Assembly (NCBI RefSeq): GCF_000003815.2 | Contig: NW_023365738.1 | Coordinates: 124,001 to 188,000 of the forward strand | Origin: Branchiostoma floridae | Taxonomy: Eukaryota > Chordata > Leptocardii > Amphioxiformes > Branchiostomatidae | Reading direction: 5' to 3' | Length of the DNA stretch: 64,000 nucleotides | Shown: positions 1 to 10,659 of the stretch, piece by piece | Position numbering within the stretch: the stretch's first letter is position 1 | Layout: every line of letters starts with the position of its first letter | The notes under the pieces: generated by a model | What the model was told of the DNA's origin: nothing | The model's database searches: none | The model's input: the letters and a program-made list of their open reading frames with translations, nothing else | Made by a program: the position numbers and the translations under genes

Positions 1-795
1 GGCCGGCGGGAATTTGCGCCTTGATATGTTACCGGCACTTCCTGTTCGCCGCCTGCAGTTCCATGACCTCCGCTGGGGGTCAAATCAAAGTGTCTGTTAT
101 GGAAAAACGAGCCGGCAAATCTATGCTCATCTTCAGATATTTTGTAGCTTGTACCCTCAACTTCAACATACTAAATTCTTGTGAATAGTATCTGCACCCT
201 ACTATAGGTTTTGAGTCGTCGAACCACCTCACTTTGGGGTCCTTAACCATGTAAATCCCCATACCTGAAAAACTGTGTTCTGAGACCTTCATCCACAGCG
301 TGAATTCCCCAGGGATGGACAAGCACATTAAATTTGACCGATATGTTAGTAATTGACCTCGGCTGACTTGAACTGTAACATTTTCGTTACCGTCTGACCC
401 GCCGTTACCATGGTAACGGCCGCCTAGACCGTTCCCTATGCTTAAGTATAGGACTTAGTGCGGTCTAAAGCCCGCTCGACTCCCCCCCCCCCCCTTTTTC
501 CGCCCTAAAAAAGACAAACCCCCAACCCCAATCACTCAGAACGTTAGAATGTGGTCTGGCAAGCTCCCTTATAACAGAAAAAGTCAACCAGAATATTGAA
601 TTTGTTGAGATAATGAGACCAATTAGCGGCCCCTCAGATAGTCCTTGTACAGTGCCGACACCTGTGCTAGGCGCCAAAGTGCAAAGTTGGCTATATCTCA
701 GGAACCATTTGGATTTCTGCTCTAAAATTTGGTACGGTTTTGTATCTTGACTAGTTTTATTGTATGAACGTAAAGAAATCCAAGGTCAAGTTGGC
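1..795. other. Non-coding stretch, nothing recognised
   Basis: No convincing exon was found on either strand. It contains short C and G homopolymer tracts near 481-494 and 818-827. Since the INO80C exon-1 copy (917-1018, minus) would splice into this stretch, I looked for a copy of INO80C exon 2 (Ala/Pro/Thr-rich, ending FKDQNFV). I did not see one. The duplicated sequence shared with 22.15 kb starts at about 795. Confidence 0.5.
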
Positions 796-916
796 TTATG
801 GACGAAACATCAACTGGGGGGGGGGGCAGTCTATTGAGACTAAGCGACTCAGAATACAAGGGACTCCATCAAAAAATCGGACGTAAATCTGACTGATATA
901 AGTATAGGAACTTTAC

Positions 917-1018
917 CGTGCCCGGACGGCGTCTCTTCCCCCCGGCTGTAGCGGCTGCAGGGCTGTTAGGACGTTTGTTCGGGCGGCGGGACCGAGAATT
1001 TCCACCGGGAGACGCCAT
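917..1018 (-). CDS. INO80C: Second copy of INO80C exon 1 (partial paralogue)
   Basis: This is a 34-codon exon that begins with ATG at 1018 and ends at a GTAAAG donor. It starts MASPGGNSRSRRPNK and continues in a basic Ala-rich stretch to RRRPGT. The protein is identical, residue for residue, to exon 1 of the complete INO80C gene at 22269-22370. The DNA differs at seven codons, all at third positions and all synonymous. The upstream sequence is duplicated too, out to about 2700 after allowing for an inserted element. No further INO80C exons are visible between here and base 1. It is either the first exon of a paralogue that continues outside the window or a promoter-plus-exon fragment. The lack of amino-acid change argues against a long-dead fragment. 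An uncollapsed haplotype is less likely because the neighbouring genes differ. Confidence 0.7.
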
Positions 1019-1280
1019 GATGGTTCAGCTAACCCCTGACCTCTCATGGATCGGACCACTGTAAAACAAGGGGTAAAATAAATCGTACCATTTGCCATTT
1101 CTAAAAATAGCTGATGTTTAAATTTACAACAGAACTGTGTAAAATTACCTAAAACTTTTGTTTCCAAAGACTGAAATCTTAATTTGCTTGTCGAAATTGA
1201 CGTTTAGGATTTTTCACACCCCTCAGGGCAATGCAGAGCTCGTTGACCTTTGACCGATCATACTGGCATCCCGAAGCCCC

Positions 1281-2455
1281 GCCCCCTGTTCGATCATGTT
1301 CTATTTCGAACACCTCCGTCGAAAACAGCGCCTGTCGGACAGAACTGGCCGCCGCCGCTGTTTAGCTGATAATAACGACTGAATTCGGTTTAGCTCTTTG
1401 GACCCTGAAATCCTCTCAGACCGGGCCGAAAAAATGCCATGACTTCTTTGTTGAAGGCTGCATCCACTGGGCACAGTCGTTTGAGGAGGGGGCTGGTAAA
1501 TATAGAATACAACACGGCGTATTCCGTATCACCTGAGGTATCAGCCCGACCGCGGGTCGGATCGCACGACGGCCGGAGGGTGATCCGACCCGCGGGAGGG
1601 CTGAGACCGAGGGTGATGCGGAATACACCGTGTTGTATTTTATTTATGTCATACCCACCTGAGAAAACCACTATTTTGATGCGAAATGCGCCAGAAGTTG
1701 AACAAATTGGTTGCCCTCGAAAAAAATGCGTTACAACAGTAATGTTCCAACGTCCGAATCAGGTATTCGAACTTTCGATGGCGCCGTACTCGGTCCACTC
1801 GAAACAGTTCGATTTATTCGAATGGAGCCCTTGTGATAACCCCGGGCCGTACGGAAAGTTATCATCCGGTCCGGAACACCCGTATCGAACGTTTTCGCGT
1901 CACAGGTATGACATAAAGTTGAAGTGAGGGCGTTATGATTTCAATCAAAGCAAAAGTGGGAGGCACCGCATATCATTACCTTTTTGGATGGCAGAAGTGC
2001 ATGGTTTCTGACTTACGGTCGATGCACGTGAAAACCAGGGTACATATATTTGTGACTGGGTTTCTACTGCGTTTGTTGCATGCATAACAGCTGCATTAAT
2101 ATTCATGATAAAAGCAAAATCAAGAAGAGAGCAGCTCAGGTACTCGTGGAGAGGAAGCTTGTATTACGACCAACTAATGCGACACTTCTACAAAGTCTGC
2201 CAGTGCAGAGTTCCATATCTTATACATTTACCCCTGCTCTACACGTGCATCCTGCCCACCATCAATGTAATGCTATGTAGTGGCTCTCGTTACCACAATA
2301 CCTATACTCGGTGAGTGTAGCCCTTGACAAAAAATAGCTTAGCATTTTTCTTTGGCCATTCCTGTTCAACTGGGGCTATTTTTGACGGAGGTGTTCGAAA
2401 TAGAATAGGTGGTTCCATCTTGTTCTATTTGTTCGATATGACGTTCGATCGGGAT
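1281..2455. mobile_element. Inserted TIR element inside the duplicated INO80C promoter
   Basis: Alignment by eye with 22560-22700 shows that the duplicated INO80C upstream region is interrupted here. The insertion has a perfect 22-bp terminal inverted repeat, 1299-1320 against 2384-2405 (it begins TTCTATTTCGAACACC), and further partly inverted sequence outside it (GTTCGATC motifs near 1289 and 2443). Inside lies a large imperfect palindrome, 1496-1563 against 1581-1647. No transposase is recognisable. The 162-codon open frame at 1439-1927 runs through the palindrome and has no known similarity. Exact borders and target duplication are uncertain. Superfamily unassigned. Confidence 0.65.
1496..1647. 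repeat. Palindrome inside the inserted element
   Basis: Arms of about 67 bp (AGAATACAACACGGCGTATT on the left, its near-complement on the right) surround a short GC-rich centre. Transcribed in either direction this would form a strong hairpin. Confidence 0.75.
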
Positions 2456-2705
2456 CGGTCCATTGCGAAAGAGAGTTGGTCGGAATGATGTCTCACTGAC
2501 ATTTGCAGTATAATTGTAACATTTCAGTTAAATTTTATTGTCTACAAAAGTGATATAAATTTAATACACGGTATGTTTTGCTTAGGTGGGCAGCTCTTGA
2601 GTCCGGTACGGCAAGGAATATAACCTCCTTGGGTACGGTAAGCAACTTTGGCCTCGGCCATGCCTGCAACTGCACTGCTTCGGAGCCATTCTCTGATCTT
2701 GTAAA
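2440..2705. repeat. Distal part of the duplicated INO80C upstream region
   Basis: This block matches 22620-22860 (shared: CATTTCAGTTAAA, the GGTACGGTAAG region, TTTGGCCTCGGCCATG, GAGCCATTCTC). In both copies it sits upstream of INO80C exon 1 on the minus strand, so it may hold core promoter sequence. It ends just short of the last exon of the tyrosinase-related gene. Confidence 0.6.
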
Positions 2706-2769
2706 TAGTGCATGGATCGAATTGTTTTTAAAAAGTAGACACATTTTATGATTACTAATATGTGTACTT

Positions 2770-5700
2770 TTAATAATAATCATTATTCTCTCCTGAAAGA
2801 AGAAAGAGTGAAAGAAAGGAACAAAAGAAAATAAAAGAACGAAGGAAAGAAAAAAGAAAGGAGGAAAAAAGAGAAGGACAGAAAGGGAAGGAAAGAAAGA
2901 GAAGGAAAGATGTAAAATAATAAAGACTTTGAGGTAAGACATCGTAGGCATATCCCAAGTCTTCAGACAGTTGGAAGACATCAGCGTTGCGAATCACAGG
3001 CATGAAGGGCACCATGGTGTTGTTCAGGTTGTGGTCGATAGGGGCGCCCTCCTCCGGGTAGCCGGTCTGCGACGAGCTGTTCTGCAGACGCAACCAGGCA
3101 TCAAAGATGGCGTCGCTGTGGGAAAGACACAAATTAGGTTTGATAACCATTAGTTGGCCAATTACAAATGGGCGGGATGAGGTAATTGTTATTGATGGCA
3201 GAACCCACAAATTTTAGAAAACATGAAGTCAAACCCAACCTGTTTAGAAATAGCCAACACTAGTATTAGAGTAGAATATTGTTTATAATTGTTTATTGTC
3301 ACTTGTATATCTACTATGTTCATACCATGTACTTGCAATTAGCCCTCGGGCACGAACTTGCAAATAAACTTAATTAATCAATCAGTTGTATATTGGTCAC
3401 TCTGGACTGACCTCTCGGTCGTTCGTCATTTGACATAATTGGTCGCCAATGCGCGCGTGTGTACGTGTACGTATCCCGGGCGATTCGTGATGTTCAACAG
3501 GGAAGGTTTTCACGCCACGGAAAGGAATGTATGTCGGGAGGCCAGTAGTCTGCCCACAGCCCAGTCGGTTTCAACAAAGGCGCATTAAAAACACTTATAC
3601 TGTGAACCTGTGAATTACTTGTCGTGGATACATTAACTAAGGTATTTCAGTTGGCTAAATTGGCATTTTGACCTTCCATATTTCACTCATTAATGAATTA
3701 AGAAAGAATTAAGCCGTAACGAATATTGATAGATTGGCATGAAAAACTTCTAAATCTGATATTTTTGGGGCCAAATTGATGACGTCATCAGGTTTTATTG
3801 CCCCTAATATTATTTTTTCTATGACAAAATACAGCACCTTGGTACATACCACTGCAATGAAACTATGTTTTTCATGTGCATAATGATGAAGGCTACAAAC
3901 TCACGGTTGCGCAAACTGATATCTACTAACGATCTGTAGTTATCAAGAATTAGTTTTTTTTAAATAGATGAAAACAAACATTGTCTAATTACTACAGATC
4001 AGTAGTAGATATCAATTTGCGCAACCGTGAGTTTGTAGCTTTCATCATTATGCAACGAAAAACGAAGTTTCATTGCAGTGGTATGTACCAAAGTGCTGTA
4101 TTTTGTCATAGAAAGAAATAATATTAGGGGCAATAAAAATGATGACGTCATCAATTTGGCCCCCAAAAAATCAGATTTAGAATTCTTTCATGCTCATCTA
4201 TCAACATTGGTTATGGCTCCATTCCTTCTTAATTCATTAATAAGAAAACAGTGGAAGGTCAAAATGCCAATTTAGCCAACCGAAATACCTTAATTGGGTC
4301 TTCTGAAAGACATTCTTAATCACTATTGCCTTTATTAGCTTTGTTGAAACCGACTGCAGGATAAGACAATTCCTTGGTCTACCGCCTATGACCCAGAACG
4401 TAAAATGGCGACGATCGTTTGCGAGACATAAATTAGAGCCGATTGAAGTGACAGTTTAATGAAACACCATCCAAAATGGCGACAAAATACGATACCTTTA
4501 CACACGCACCATAAGGTATTACTAAAACAGTACACGTTTCAAATTTCGGCTGAAAAGTAGTTGCGGAGCGACTAGTGTCTAAAGTCTGATCGCTAACTGT
4601 ACCCGGTACCAGTTTCATTGATAATGACGTGTATGTATATATATATCTGATAGAAAAATGCCGTCGGCTCCGAGGCGTCGCCAAAAAGAGTCAGGAAAAC
4701 GCCTGCAATCTGTTCATAAATTACCAACCTGTAAGAGTGAAGAAGCACAAAGATGGGGTCGTTAGCTGACGCATGGGTGATTCCCCCGGTCCCGTTGAGA
4801 AACAGGTGTGCGAGGTTGTGCAGACTGCGGATGTCGGGGTGGTATTGTCCCTGTGGGTTGCTGTACCCCTCCAGACTGTTCCTGAAACTCCCCCCGGCGA
4901 TTCTGGTCCAGTTGAAGCGGTCGTACTCAGGAAGGTCGAGACAGCGACCTAGAAAATGTTTACAAAATCTTGTCAGAAACTTGAAAAAACACAGCCAAAG
5001 CACTAACCAATGGCGTACAGGATTACATTTCACAGAAATTAAGAACGATTTTCCGAGTGATTTTATTGGTTAATAGTGTATGCAGATAATTTTGTTGCAA
5101 GATGAAGTTTCGAATCAAGATTTAGGTATTGCCAAACATGTATGGAAGCTAACTTGCATAACCTCATTTCAACCATACTGTCATATTTTATTTGAATGTC
5201 TATTTCTTGAGATAGTACGTCAGGAATTTCTGAGGCTGTGAGATACTATCTAAGCAGCTTTCTAGTTAGATGACGTGAGAATGTCGAACTTTTCTTACCG
5301 ACGTCTTCGGGTCGAGGCAGTACCCTGACGGCCGGACGGTCCACGTTCCCGCCGGGGTTCCGGAAGATCGGTCCCTCGTCCGTCCCGTTACACAGCGTCA
5401 CCAGCCGGTTGTAGTCGTCCAGACTCATACAGACGGACTGCCAGCGGGAGAAGGGCGAGCCGGTACTCAGGGCGGTCGGGTTCAGGGGGTGGCGGGCTCC
5501 CATCATGTCGTCTGTGCACACGTCACACTCCGTACCTAGAACACACACCCAAAATTGTCGTTAGATGGTCTCCTTAAAATAGTAATCAAACTAAGACTTA
5601 CCTCGGATCCTTCTACTTTTCTGTCTAACTAAAAATGATTGCTTAGCAGTATATCGAGAGGATAGATCCATTCACGCACCTCCTACCGCCCAGTCCCAGT

Positions 5701-7547
5701 AGTGCAGCGCGAAGGTCTCATCTCCCAACATCTTCTGCATCTCCCGCTCCAGCCACAGCAGGTGCATCCGGTGCCAGGTGTTGTAGGCCGGACCTGTCAG
5801 GAGAAAACAGATTCAAACTGGTTTAAACAAGGTTCAAACTGGTTTGAGCATTACTCAGTTGGTTTAGACAACTTTTCAACTGACTAACTCAACGTTTCTG
5901 TGAAACTGTCAAGAAATAACCCCCACAACCTTTCACAATTGTCCCTCTTTCCTGAACCTTCTCTTCGTCCATCTTCCCTGTCCCCTTCCCACATTCACCA
6001 CCATGCAAACCGCGATACTCATTAAAATACATGCATGCCCTGTGATAAATCTTTGTGTGAGTGGAAGTGATACTGACCTTCATGTGCGAAGTCTATGGCC
6101 TTAAACGGCTGCCCGGGTCCCAGGAGTGTGTCCCTCACGGCGTAGTAGTGCATCCACACAAACAGGTTATAGATCGTCACGTTCGCCTGAAAACAACAAC
6201 AACAACAAATTATGTAGTCATTCTGAATTCATGTAGTCTATAAAGTGCAAATCATTACTCGAGACACGAAGAGATTTACTCCATATGTACTTAAGTTATG
6301 CCCCGACACTGTTTCTGTATACCTAGGCCAATACATCCAAGCAAAAAAAGCTAAGGATGTTAAGGACTCAAGAATGTAAACATAAGAATCTATCCTCACT
6401 ATGTCACGTTCCAATAGTGTATGGATAGAATAGAACCTGAGTCTAGTATGCACTAGATCTATGTTATCAGCAAGCAGCCTGGCGCAACATAATGCAGACC
6501 TTATCTCACATTGTACACTGATTTTTTTTCTTTCAATATTGCACAGCCTAGAATCTACATCTACTGTTACAGCATTACATTACATGTTACTTTATAGCTA
6601 GTTGTCTTATACAATATACTCCGCCTTGTCTTACACTGTACCCGTTGAAATTGTTGTGCTATAAACTTTGACTTCACTTGTCTGACTTAAAAAGTTCACA
6701 CGGTTACAAGTCTACGGTTTTCCCCGAGGAAAACAATTGGTACAAATTACAAGATTTTTCCTCGGGGAAAAAATCAACGAATTAATTGTCTAGTGTTCCG
6801 AATGATTGTACTGAAAGAATCTCCATGGAATGTTTGTGCCCCTAGACGTTGACTCCTTAATCCCCATTTAACATTTATACGTCTAATCAAAATATAGTTG
6901 CGAGACCCCCCTCCGTATGCACTTCAGTTCAAAACAATAAACCTGATGAGGATATTTTGTCGTCAAACTACGAACCATTCTTTCTCTCTTTGTTAAACTA
7001 TCGGATAGAAACTGGCGGTCAGGTGGTAAGACATGGCAATAATACAGGAAATATTCCTCACCACTTGTGGCTCCGTGCCGTTTGGTCCCAGCAAACCGAG
7101 CCAGTGTTCCTTACCTCTGATGTAGTCAGGATGGACGGTTCTCTTGGCCTGGTCCAAGGCGTCCACGAACCGCCGTCTTTCCTCCACCGTACAGTTCTTA
7201 ATGTTCTTCCGTAAGACTGGCGGGGCCGGCTGGTCACAACTCTCTCCCGCCCAGCCGTACCGACACTCGCCGCAGTTGTAGCCCCAGAAGTTGCCCTCGC
7301 ACACACAGGTCCGGTTGAAGAACTTGTTGGGCCATCGTTCTCGGTCGTCCACGTTGGTGAAGGGATATTCCGGGTTGTGGGGGATGTCGGGGACGGTCAG
7401 GTCCTGACAGGAGCCCCGGCTGGCGGTCTGTCCGCACACGCCGAGGTTCTGACCGTCCGGAGAGACCAACTCCGGGCAGCACTCTTTGGACAAGATCCCG
7501 TCTACTGGCGGCACACCCTGCACGAACCAGGGGGAGAAAATGGCTGC
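2770..7547 (-). CDS. TYRP1/DCT-like: Tyrosinase-related protein (TYRP1/DCT-like), signal exon not found
   Basis: Type-3 copper/zinc oxidase-fold protein of melanin synthesis, normally a melanosome membrane protein. Six exons join in frame: 7062-7547, 6078-6186, 5680-5793, 5299-5535, 4729-4948 and 2770-3115, giving about 503 residues. Order: Cys-rich N-terminus with ECCPEL and an EGF-like [18 protein letters not shown]; metal site A His175, 197 and 206 (MHYY, FAHE, WHRMH); metal site B His359, 363 and 386 (HNLAH, FVLLHSYSDAIF). His spacings (22/9 and 4/23) are those of the vertebrate family. LLHSY, where tyrosinase has LLHHAF, points to the TYRP1/DCT branch, which binds zinc. The last exon has no good donor and reads on through a hydrophobic run to a stop at 2770, which would give a C-terminal anchor at normal family length. 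The signal-peptide exon is missing: sequence beyond 7547 is antisense to a dioxygenase exon. Confidence 0.88.
2780..2915. repeat. Purine-rich GAAA/GGAAA low-complexity tract
   Basis: The plus strand is almost pure purine (AAAGAAAGGAAC, GAAGGAAAG and similar). Read on the minus strand, in the frame of the tyrosinase-related exon, it codes a Phe/Leu/Ser-rich hydrophobic run. It is either an intronic polypyrimidine tract or part of the coding sequence; see the gene entry. Confidence 0.8.
3285..3395. mobile_element. Possible LINE 3' end
   Basis: TTGTTTATTGTCACTTGTATATC... followed by a tail ending GCAAATAAACTTAATTAATCAATCA resembles the 3' end of CR1-type elements, which finish in a short tandem tail. 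Weak call, made on style only. Confidence 0.3.
3640..4290. mobile_element. Foldback MITE, 651 bp, TA target site (Tc1/mariner style)
   Basis: Almost the whole element is one inverted repeat. The left arm starts AGGTATTTCAGTTGGCTAAA and the right arm ends with its near-complement (TTTAGCCAACCGAAATACCT). Arms of about 310 bp meet near 3945-3990. TA dinucleotides flank both ends (3638-3639 and 4291-4292), as in Tc1/mariner insertions. Both arms carry TGATGACGTCATCA, a palindromic CRE-like site. It lies in the intron between the last two exons of the tyrosinase-related gene and has no transposase. Confidence 0.85.
6718..6770. repeat. Small inverted repeat TTTTCCCCGAGGAAAA
   Basis: TTTTCCCCGAGGAAAA and TTTTTCCTCGGGGAAAA form an inverted pair about 30 bp apart in a tyrosinase-related intron. 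Probably the remains of a small palindromic element. Confidence 0.55.
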
Positions 7548-7560
7548 CTGGTTCTCACAG

Positions 7561-8321
7561 CCCCAAGTTTCCTGAGTTCCTCGCACCACCTAAAGACGGG
7601 TACGTTCACGTCTTCACTCCCGTGGAGAAGGTCGACTGTTCCCCTGAGGAGTGTGCTCCAGCGATGCGACAGGTGATCCGGAACGTCTTGGAAAGGCGCA
7701 AGGAAGGCGCCTTGCTTTTCCGAGGACTGCCTCTGGCGACTGCGGGAGATTTTTCCAGGGTGTTGGTCAACTTGGGCCTTGAGCTGACCGGCTTCAAAGG
7801 AGGAAACGGCATCAGACAAAGCCTGGCTGAGGCAGTGTACACTGCGAGCGACGAGCCACCCGAGTTTTGTATCGAGCCACACAATGAGCTGGCATACACT
7901 ACACACTTCCCTGAAAAGGTCAGTGCAGCAAGTGAATAAGGCGCCATATGCGAGCCTAATAAGGTTCAAACTGAGTCTCTGTGGGTGTAAAGGTTTTCAA
8001 ATCAATCGCACTTACAGAGACTAGGCTTTCGTCCTTTTAGTTCAATAACAACATGTCACTTTTATTCCTTCTGAAAAGGATGTTAGGTATGCCAAACAAA
8101 ATAAAGCTTGATTTGCCAAATTTTAATCGTAGGTAATATTATTCTGCCTGGACCCGCCATCTCCCGGTGATGGTGGTGAGACTGTGATCGCAGACGTAAG
8201 GGAAATCCTGCCTCGTCTGGACAAGGACGTGGTGGACAAGTTTGAGAACCTTGGAGTGATGTACTGGCATCGCCTGCCATCCCATACTCGATCTCCTGGA
8301 GCATACCTCTCCTGGGAAAAG
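7561..8321 (+). pseudogene. TauD/TfdA-type Fe(II)/2-oxoglutarate dioxygenase, two exons only
   Basis: Exons 7561-7918 and 8133-8321 join in frame (donor GTCAGT, acceptor ATCGTAG). The first codes PKFPEFLAPPKDGYVHVFTP... and contains EPHNELAY, which fits the first two iron ligands (H-x-D/E) of the TauD family. The second starts VILFCLDPPSPGDGGETVIAD, the usual strand after the iron site, and runs to SPGAYLSWEK before a GTACAG donor. Full family members continue for another ~120 residues, including the distal His and the Arg that binds 2-oxoglutarate. I found neither those exons downstream nor an N-terminal exon upstream. The first exon abuts the antisense tyrosinase-related exon at 7547. Probably a truncated fragment, or a gene broken by rearrangement or misassembly; the visible reading frames are intact. 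Confidence 0.6.
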
Positions 8322-9689
8322 GTACAGCATGGAGATTATTTAATGAGGGAAGCATTCAAGGCTGCCCTGGCTACAGCTAGGCTGCTAAGATACAGGACGG
8401 GGCAACAATCAACATGGACATTCCTCTGAAAGCTCACAAAAGTCAGGATGATTAGTAGAACCAAGTATTGATGCAACTTCCTTCTGTTTAAAGTATCTTA
8501 TCACAGTATTTGTCAATATGGAAACAAAATCAAGAAGAGGATGCCTTTAAGTGGTATGACATGATATGCTAATCTGTGTTTGTCAACAAACTGTATTTGA
8601 ATTACAGTAAGTCCACACATTTATGTAACCAATATGCCATGTTAATTAGATTACATACATATAGATGAGATCCTCCCCCATGAATTTTTATCCGTTCTAC
8701 CGTTGCATAAGATTGTATACAAGATCTTGCCAAACATCTGGACATTTCATTACGGAGTGAGGGCAGAAAATAATAACTTTTGAAAGGAATCTAACTCTCT
8801 TTTATGTCTCTTGGTCATCTTTGAATAAATGCTGTCTGGTATGTGTATTTCTTCTTCTGTCATTTAAATGCCCAGTGTTCTATTTCAATGCAACATTTTT
8901 CAAAACAAAATGACTCCTAGCAAATAGTATATCTGCTTTGTTGGTACCTGTACATGCTCACCAATCATACACAAAGCAAGGTAGTTCATTCATGCCTTCA
9001 AGGATTGTTCTATATGAAATTGAAAGCTTCACATTACATGCAAATTCATTAATACATACACATTTACATTTCATATATATGAACCATCAAAGCCAGATTT
9101 TGCAGTCATTGTAATCATTAAGGTAGGCAGTAATCAAAACTAGACAAAATACAGACTGCCAAAGATCATACTCCTTTTCCACCAGGAGGAAGAAAGAAAA
9201 ATAACACACCAGCAAAAACAAAACAAAAGCTTACAATTCGTTAACAAGTTTTAGGTTATCTTTTTATTGCAAAAATGTTTCCTGTTCAAGAAGCAAGCAG
9301 ATAAGTAAATGGATAAAACGTACAGTGGTAAAACGTAGCCGCTTCGCCATACTCAATAAATTAATTCGAATGCACCTTGTTTATCTTTTTTTTTTCGTCG
9401 GCCAGTCGGTCTTTCAATGATCTGAAATCTTCATAGTACATGTACCTGGTCCAGCTGAGATTAGGTCTTTGAGTTTGAACGGTCATTGTACCTTACAGGT
9501 GTGGCATATAATACACAGAGCATCAAGCCGTTTAAAGTAAAAAGTTGGATAGGTAGGATAATTTTCAATCTCATAGTCCCTTAGTCCAGGTAGGATGCTG
9601 ACTTTACAATGTCTTTCTACCTTTGAGGGGGCTACTGCCTTACAGAATCTGTTTGCTGCCTTTTCTATATGAAAAGAAGACTCTATAAG
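8322..9689. other. Non-coding, A+T-rich, no gene recognised
   Basis: Short open frames only. The stretch after 8321 stops in frame at 8429 and shows no dioxygenase similarity. No inverted-repeat element was identified. Confidence 0.5.
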
Positions 9690-10650
9690 ACCGCAAGACT
9701 TTGATCGTTGTTGACAACAAAATGATTTCTGCTTACCAGTGCACCTTTCGTCAAGTATTTCTGGAGCAATGTCAGAGAAATGTTCATAATGTCAGAGTGA
9801 CTCTTAAACAACAACACAACACAATACACAGTGACTCACAGTTTCAGTATCTATCATGATATCATGGGTCTCAACGTTTTCTGTGTAAAAAGCTCCCGCC
9901 AGTGCGTAGGTGTGAACATAGCTACATGTGATCCGAAGAAAAGATCTTGTCTGCCAACTGATCGATGTTGAAGCGTTGAAATGAAAGCAACTTTTGATTT
10001 TGTCTCAGCTGAAAGGTGCATATCATAATGCAAAATAAGGCAGTTTAAAGTAAAGAAAAAGTTGGATAGAATATTCTACATGTAGGATAATTTTCAATCA
10101 CTCTCCAAGCGATCCAGAGCACCAAGAGGCTAGCTTTATACGTCTTTTGGGTCTATTTTGTCGTGTTTTCTTTTTGACCCTCAGCCAATCCATGTTTCAG
10201 TGACTGAAACATTTGAACCAACTGAGCGATGTAGAAGCGTTGAGATGAAAGCAACTTTCATTTCGATTTTGTTTTTAGCTGAAAGGTACATATCAAAATG
10301 TAAAATAAAGGACGTGACTTGAACAGTCTTAAGCCGGATTTGATCAACCACTGGTGTGCAACCAGGGTGTTACACACAGTGATTCATACTGTTTCATTAT
10401 CTAACTTGAGTCACAATATGACTTTGTGCAAAAAAAAATTCAATCAGTATAAGGGGGTAGTCACAGTCAGCTCTAAGCCAAATAGTTCAATTTGTCTACC
10501 ATCTGAGCAAGATTGAAACATGAAGATGAAAGAAAAGTTTCATTCCATTTGTTTCTTGTCTTAGCTTAAAGGTATAAATCAACATGTTGTAGAATAAATG
10601 AAACAGGATGTGTAGCTTAAACCGACTTAAGCCGGATTTGCAGACGACTA
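9690..10650. repeat. Diverged tandem repeat, about 270-bp unit
   Basis: The motif GATGTTGAAGCGTTGAAATG ... AGCTGAAAGGTGCATATCA recurs at about 9963, 10226 and 10507, with related CAGTTTAAAGTAAAG / GTTGGATAG blocks near 9530 and 10040 and CTTAAGCCGGATTTG at 10328 and 10627. Spacing is 260-280 bp and divergence is substantial. No coding potential was recognised. Confidence 0.65.
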
Positions 10651-10659
10651 TTGAGCATG

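Noticed and set aside
913-1167. 84-codon minus frame METKVLGNFTQ...
   Set aside because: Different frame from the conserved INO80C exon-1 protein; it overlaps the exon and promoter without support.
1439-1927. 162-codon frame in the first 2 kb as a gene
   Set aside because: Passes through a palindrome inside an inserted element; no domain recognised.
7058-7676. Several alternative frames opposite and within the tyrosinase-related exon
   Set aside because: Shadows of a GC-rich conserved exon; only the minus frame with EGF-like cysteines is supported.
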